Shown: positions 60,780 through 64,000 of the stretch, one piece after another
Position numbering within the stretch: position 1 is the stretch's first letter
How the letters are laid out: every line of letters begins with the position of its first letter
DNA from: Opisthocomus hoazin
Lineage: Eukaryota > Chordata > Aves > Opisthocomiformes > Opisthocomidae
Assembly (NCBI RefSeq): GCF_030867145.1
Contig: NC_134416.1
Coordinates: 21,395,514 to 21,459,513 of the forward strand
Direction: 5' to 3'
DNA: 64,000 bases
Notes under the pieces: model-generated
The model's input: only the letters and a program-made list of their open reading frames with translations
What the model was told of the DNA's origin: nothing
Databases searched by the model: none
Translations under genes and position numbers: made by a program

Positions 60780-63700
60780 CTGCAAAATAAAAAAAGTTAG
60801 ATTTAGAGGATTATACATAATTATGTAGTTCTTAAAGTCAATTTCCTTAGTTGCTGATAAGCAAGGAGCATTCTATGAAATTCTCTTAATGCAAGAAAAG
60901 AGAGGGAATACCTGGAGCAAAGACGCTACCTGCCTACTATCAGGACATTTCACTGATGTAAATAATAAGCGTACCTAATGCACATGGCCTTTAAAGAAAC
61001 AGCACATGATCACAGGTAAAGTCACAGTTACTTTTACACGGGAAGTGCAGGCAATCAATTGCAGTGACTTTACTGCTGATCTGTTTTAGACACTAACAAT
61101 GGCACTGACCACCAGCAATGCAAAGAGAACAGAATAATCATCAGTAAGCAGTTCACACTTGCTTGAGCAAGTCTTGCATATACAAATTATAAATTTAGTC
61201 ATTCAGTCAAAACCCAAAATTGGTCGTTTAAATTTAGTTTCCATTTTGATGAAAATGTATGATGAGAACAAACATTGTTTATTTTAGAACTAGTGTCACT
61301 GAAACATCATGAGTGAAGAAAGGTTCTGATCATCCTGCGGGCACTATAGCACAAGATAACCCCTAGATCAATATTCCTATGCCAGACTGGACAACACTAG
61401 CAAAGCCAGCCCAGAAAAAAAAACAATCTTTGGCTGAAGCCACTTCTGTTGGCAGCTATTTTTCAGTGTCAATCTAGGGAATTTATACTTTGTATACCAC
61501 ACTATTCCAACAGATCCCTTAAATAGGTACAGACTGAGTCAAAATAATCTGCTGTAATTCACGGATCCCTCTCCTACAGGTGAGCATTTCAGAGTAAAGA
61601 GGAGGTTAGGCTTCATAAACAGCTTTTCATTATACGCATCTACACTTGTAACAACATTTTCTGTTGTAAGATTAACATACCTCCTGGTGAGAAGAGAAGG
61701 CAGCCCTGTGACATTCTCCTCAGGCCATGAGTATTCCATGGAAGGACAGCTTGATTTCAAACATGCTATGGCATTTAAATCACTTTTTACAGTCCAGGCT
61801 TTAAGTTAGGAAGACTCAGGAAGGTGGATCATTAGGTAGGCTGCTCCAATACTGCCCTGAGGATTTTATTAAAAAGTACATAATGGGATTTGTGAGCTTC
61901 ATGGAGCTTAGGTTTATTTTTTATTGGTGCTCATTTGCTAGATAATGTAACTAGCATTAAACACTGCAGTAATATAGTACTGGAAATATGCTTCACATAC
62001 AGTCCAGATAAGGAATTTCTGCTACTGAAAAATCATACAGGGTGGCTATTAAACAAACAGGCCCTTATACTGTAAAATGGAAGGCTTAAGTCAGTAAGTA
62101 ACAGCCAAATCACAGACCGCACTACCAAGCTGTAGCTCAGGAGAAAGGCCTCATAGGACACATTTCACCACTACTTCAACACTAGCGTTCTCTTCGTCTC
62201 ATATCATGGGAGGCTTAAAAATGAAGAGGACCTTATACAAGAGTTGGTATTAAATAAGCTTTTCATCTAAGCTAAGTGGGTATAGGGAAAAGTCAAACTT
62301 CGGACAAAGAAGCAAGAACAGCAGACACCATCCAACACATTAAGCTTTTAGTTTTAAAGACAGGACTATCATTTCATGTTGTGCTTAAGTACTTCCTTAC
62401 CTTCTGGAACAAACAATTTTGTCAATATCTAGGTGACAAGAGAATGCATCAGTCAAAAACGTGAAGGATTCAGAAACAGCGGAAGCTAGTGAAAAAACAG
62501 TGGATGGCAACCAGATGGACAGTTCTCTGTTCTAAAGGCAGAAATTATTGCAAACTAATGCTGAATTGGTGAAAGAAATTGTTACTTTTAAGATGCAGCT
62601 AGAAGCCATCTACCTGGGATCTGAGGTATGAAGAGCAGGTGACCTGCTGAAAGGCAAATAAAGGTATGTCTTTTCTGAAAGGAAGCTTGTTTAGAAGCTC
62701 ACTCCACTCTTCTCTACCAAAATTCACTCCTGTATCAGCTTGGGGGGCAGGAGGGAACGACTAGAAAAGTACTCAGTGTTAGAAAGAATAAAGCCATCTT
62801 GCTCACTGTTCAGCCTACCTAACTGCCACACTGGACAGCCAAGAGAGATCCTAAATTAGGAAACAAGCTATTGTTTGAAAAGGTTGTTTTAGGAAGCAAC
62901 CACTACTCAAAAACCTCCGCAGACTCAATATTAGTTGTGCCTAAGTTCAAAGGACTGGGAAGTTTACTACCTAAGTGCAAAACTAAAACCAAAACAATTT
63001 TCACATGTGTCAGTTACATATATATGTATGCATGTGTACATACTATATATAAATAACACCTCAGATTTTCAGCTCATCTCAGTTTTTTAATGTATTGACT
63101 TCTCTATATCAAGTTAAACACTAAAAAAAATGAATCCACAAGAAGCCTGGCTTGCATGCTTGTGAAGTCCACTGCTGACAAGAGTTAGCCACCAGATGTT
63201 AATGCATTTTTCCCAAGTTATTCCTATATATGAGTGACTACATTTCCAACATCATCAGCATGCCTTTTGGCAGAGTTCAATAGCTATTGTCATTCCCCAT
63301 AATAATCAGATAACTTGTCCCTCTCCACCTTCTATGTGTCACGCAAAAATTTCAGAGTTATGACGAGACACACACACAACCACAGAACACATTTGTGTTA
63401 GAGCTGCATTTCACTTCAGCTGTAGCAGTGCTAGGCCCACTGTTTTGCCTGCCTCTTCTCTGAACTTTGATTGTAGTCTTCCCAGCTAAGCTAAGCTCTG
63501 TGTACTACAAAATTGCCAGATGCACAACCAGAGTTTCGGCAACAAGATGCTATCAGCTAGCCACAGCAACATCAGCAATCCTCCACCTTTAAACAGTACT
63601 TTCATGGGTGTATCTGTTTTTTATACTGCTAATGAAGACATGAAGCAGTATATATGCGTTAATTTTAGCAATATGCTACAGGCTGTTTAAATTCGAATCT

Positions 63701-64000
63701 TGAAACAATTATTGGCTCAAGATTAGGACAAGTTAAGCATTCTCCCCAGTGTCTGAAATCACATTTGAAACCTTTGCATTGTTGCTCTACGGACAGCACT
63801 AGCCAAAAAGAAAAGTTAAAGGTAAGCTAAAGGTTTTGAGTTTTGTTTGGTGCCTTTTGGGTGGGGTTTTTTGTGTTTAGGCTTTTTGTTTGTTTTGGTT
63901 TGTTGGTTTTTTAAAAAAAGAGTTTATTAATTAATTTTCCTCAAGGGGAAATAACTTTTTATTCTGAAGCAGTTGTATGAATACAAATGTACGCAGAACC
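60780..64000 (-). other. EBAG9 intron upstream of the start-codon exon
   Basis: About 3.2 kb upstream of the acceptor at 60780, presumably the intron after a noncoding first exon. It contains a short (TA)-rich patch near 63017-63053 and T/G-rich DNA at 63840-63920. No CpG island, so the EBAG9 promoter is probably outside the window. Confidence 0.6.

Noticed and set aside
1..64000. CRISPR array, bacterial operon or prophage as the hidden system
   Set aside because: Spliced vertebrate genes, CR1 elements and solo LTRs identify bird-like nuclear DNA; no short regularly spaced repeats were seen.

Overview
The window is vertebrate nuclear DNA, most likely from a bird. It has large introns, GT-AG (and some GC-AG) splice sites, several CR1 retroposon tails ending in the ATTCTRTG 3' repeats typical of birds and reptiles, and short TG...CA retroviral LTRs. 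There is no bacterial gene organisation, and most long open frames are chance frames in introns or UTRs.

Two genes converge tail to tail. SYBU (syntabulin) is on the + strand, represented by four 3'-terminal coding exons; its 5' exons lie left of the window. EBAG9 is on the - strand, with its whole 213-codon reading frame in six coding exons between 60764 and 46157; its noncoding first exon and promoter lie to the right. The same convergent arrangement is known in human.

The main feature is a tandem segmental triplication of the region where the two genes meet: copy 1 at about 1-21764 (left end outside the window), copy 2 at 21765-34998, copy 3 at 34999-48519. Each unit carries, left to right, intronic DNA, a CpG-rich block with an octamer/CCAAT motif, SYBU exons A-D with stop and poly(A) signal, and on the opposite strand the terminal coding exon of EBAG9 plus part of its intron 5. 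There are therefore three SYBU 3' ends and three EBAG9 terminal exons. By position, copy 1 should continue the real SYBU gene and copy 3 the real EBAG9 gene. Sequence agrees for EBAG9: only the copy 3 terminal exon keeps the conserved residues. Copies 1 and 2 end at an identical breakpoint joined to an LTR fragment; copy 3 instead runs on into native EBAG9 intron.

The copies also differ structurally. Copies 2 and 3 lack about 10 kb present in copy 1, and a ~366 bp piece of that DNA survives in them inverted (a deletion-inversion-deletion). Copy 2 resembles copy 3 on its left and copy 1 on its right, as expected of a middle copy made by unequal crossing-over.

From 48520 to the end is single-copy EBAG9 DNA: introns holding a solo LTR with 5 bp target duplications, a second solo LTR related to the junction fragments, a degenerate CR1 with reverse transcriptase remnants, a smaller antisense CR1 and the five upstream coding exons. 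I found no tRNA, rRNA, CRISPR array or prokaryotic element.
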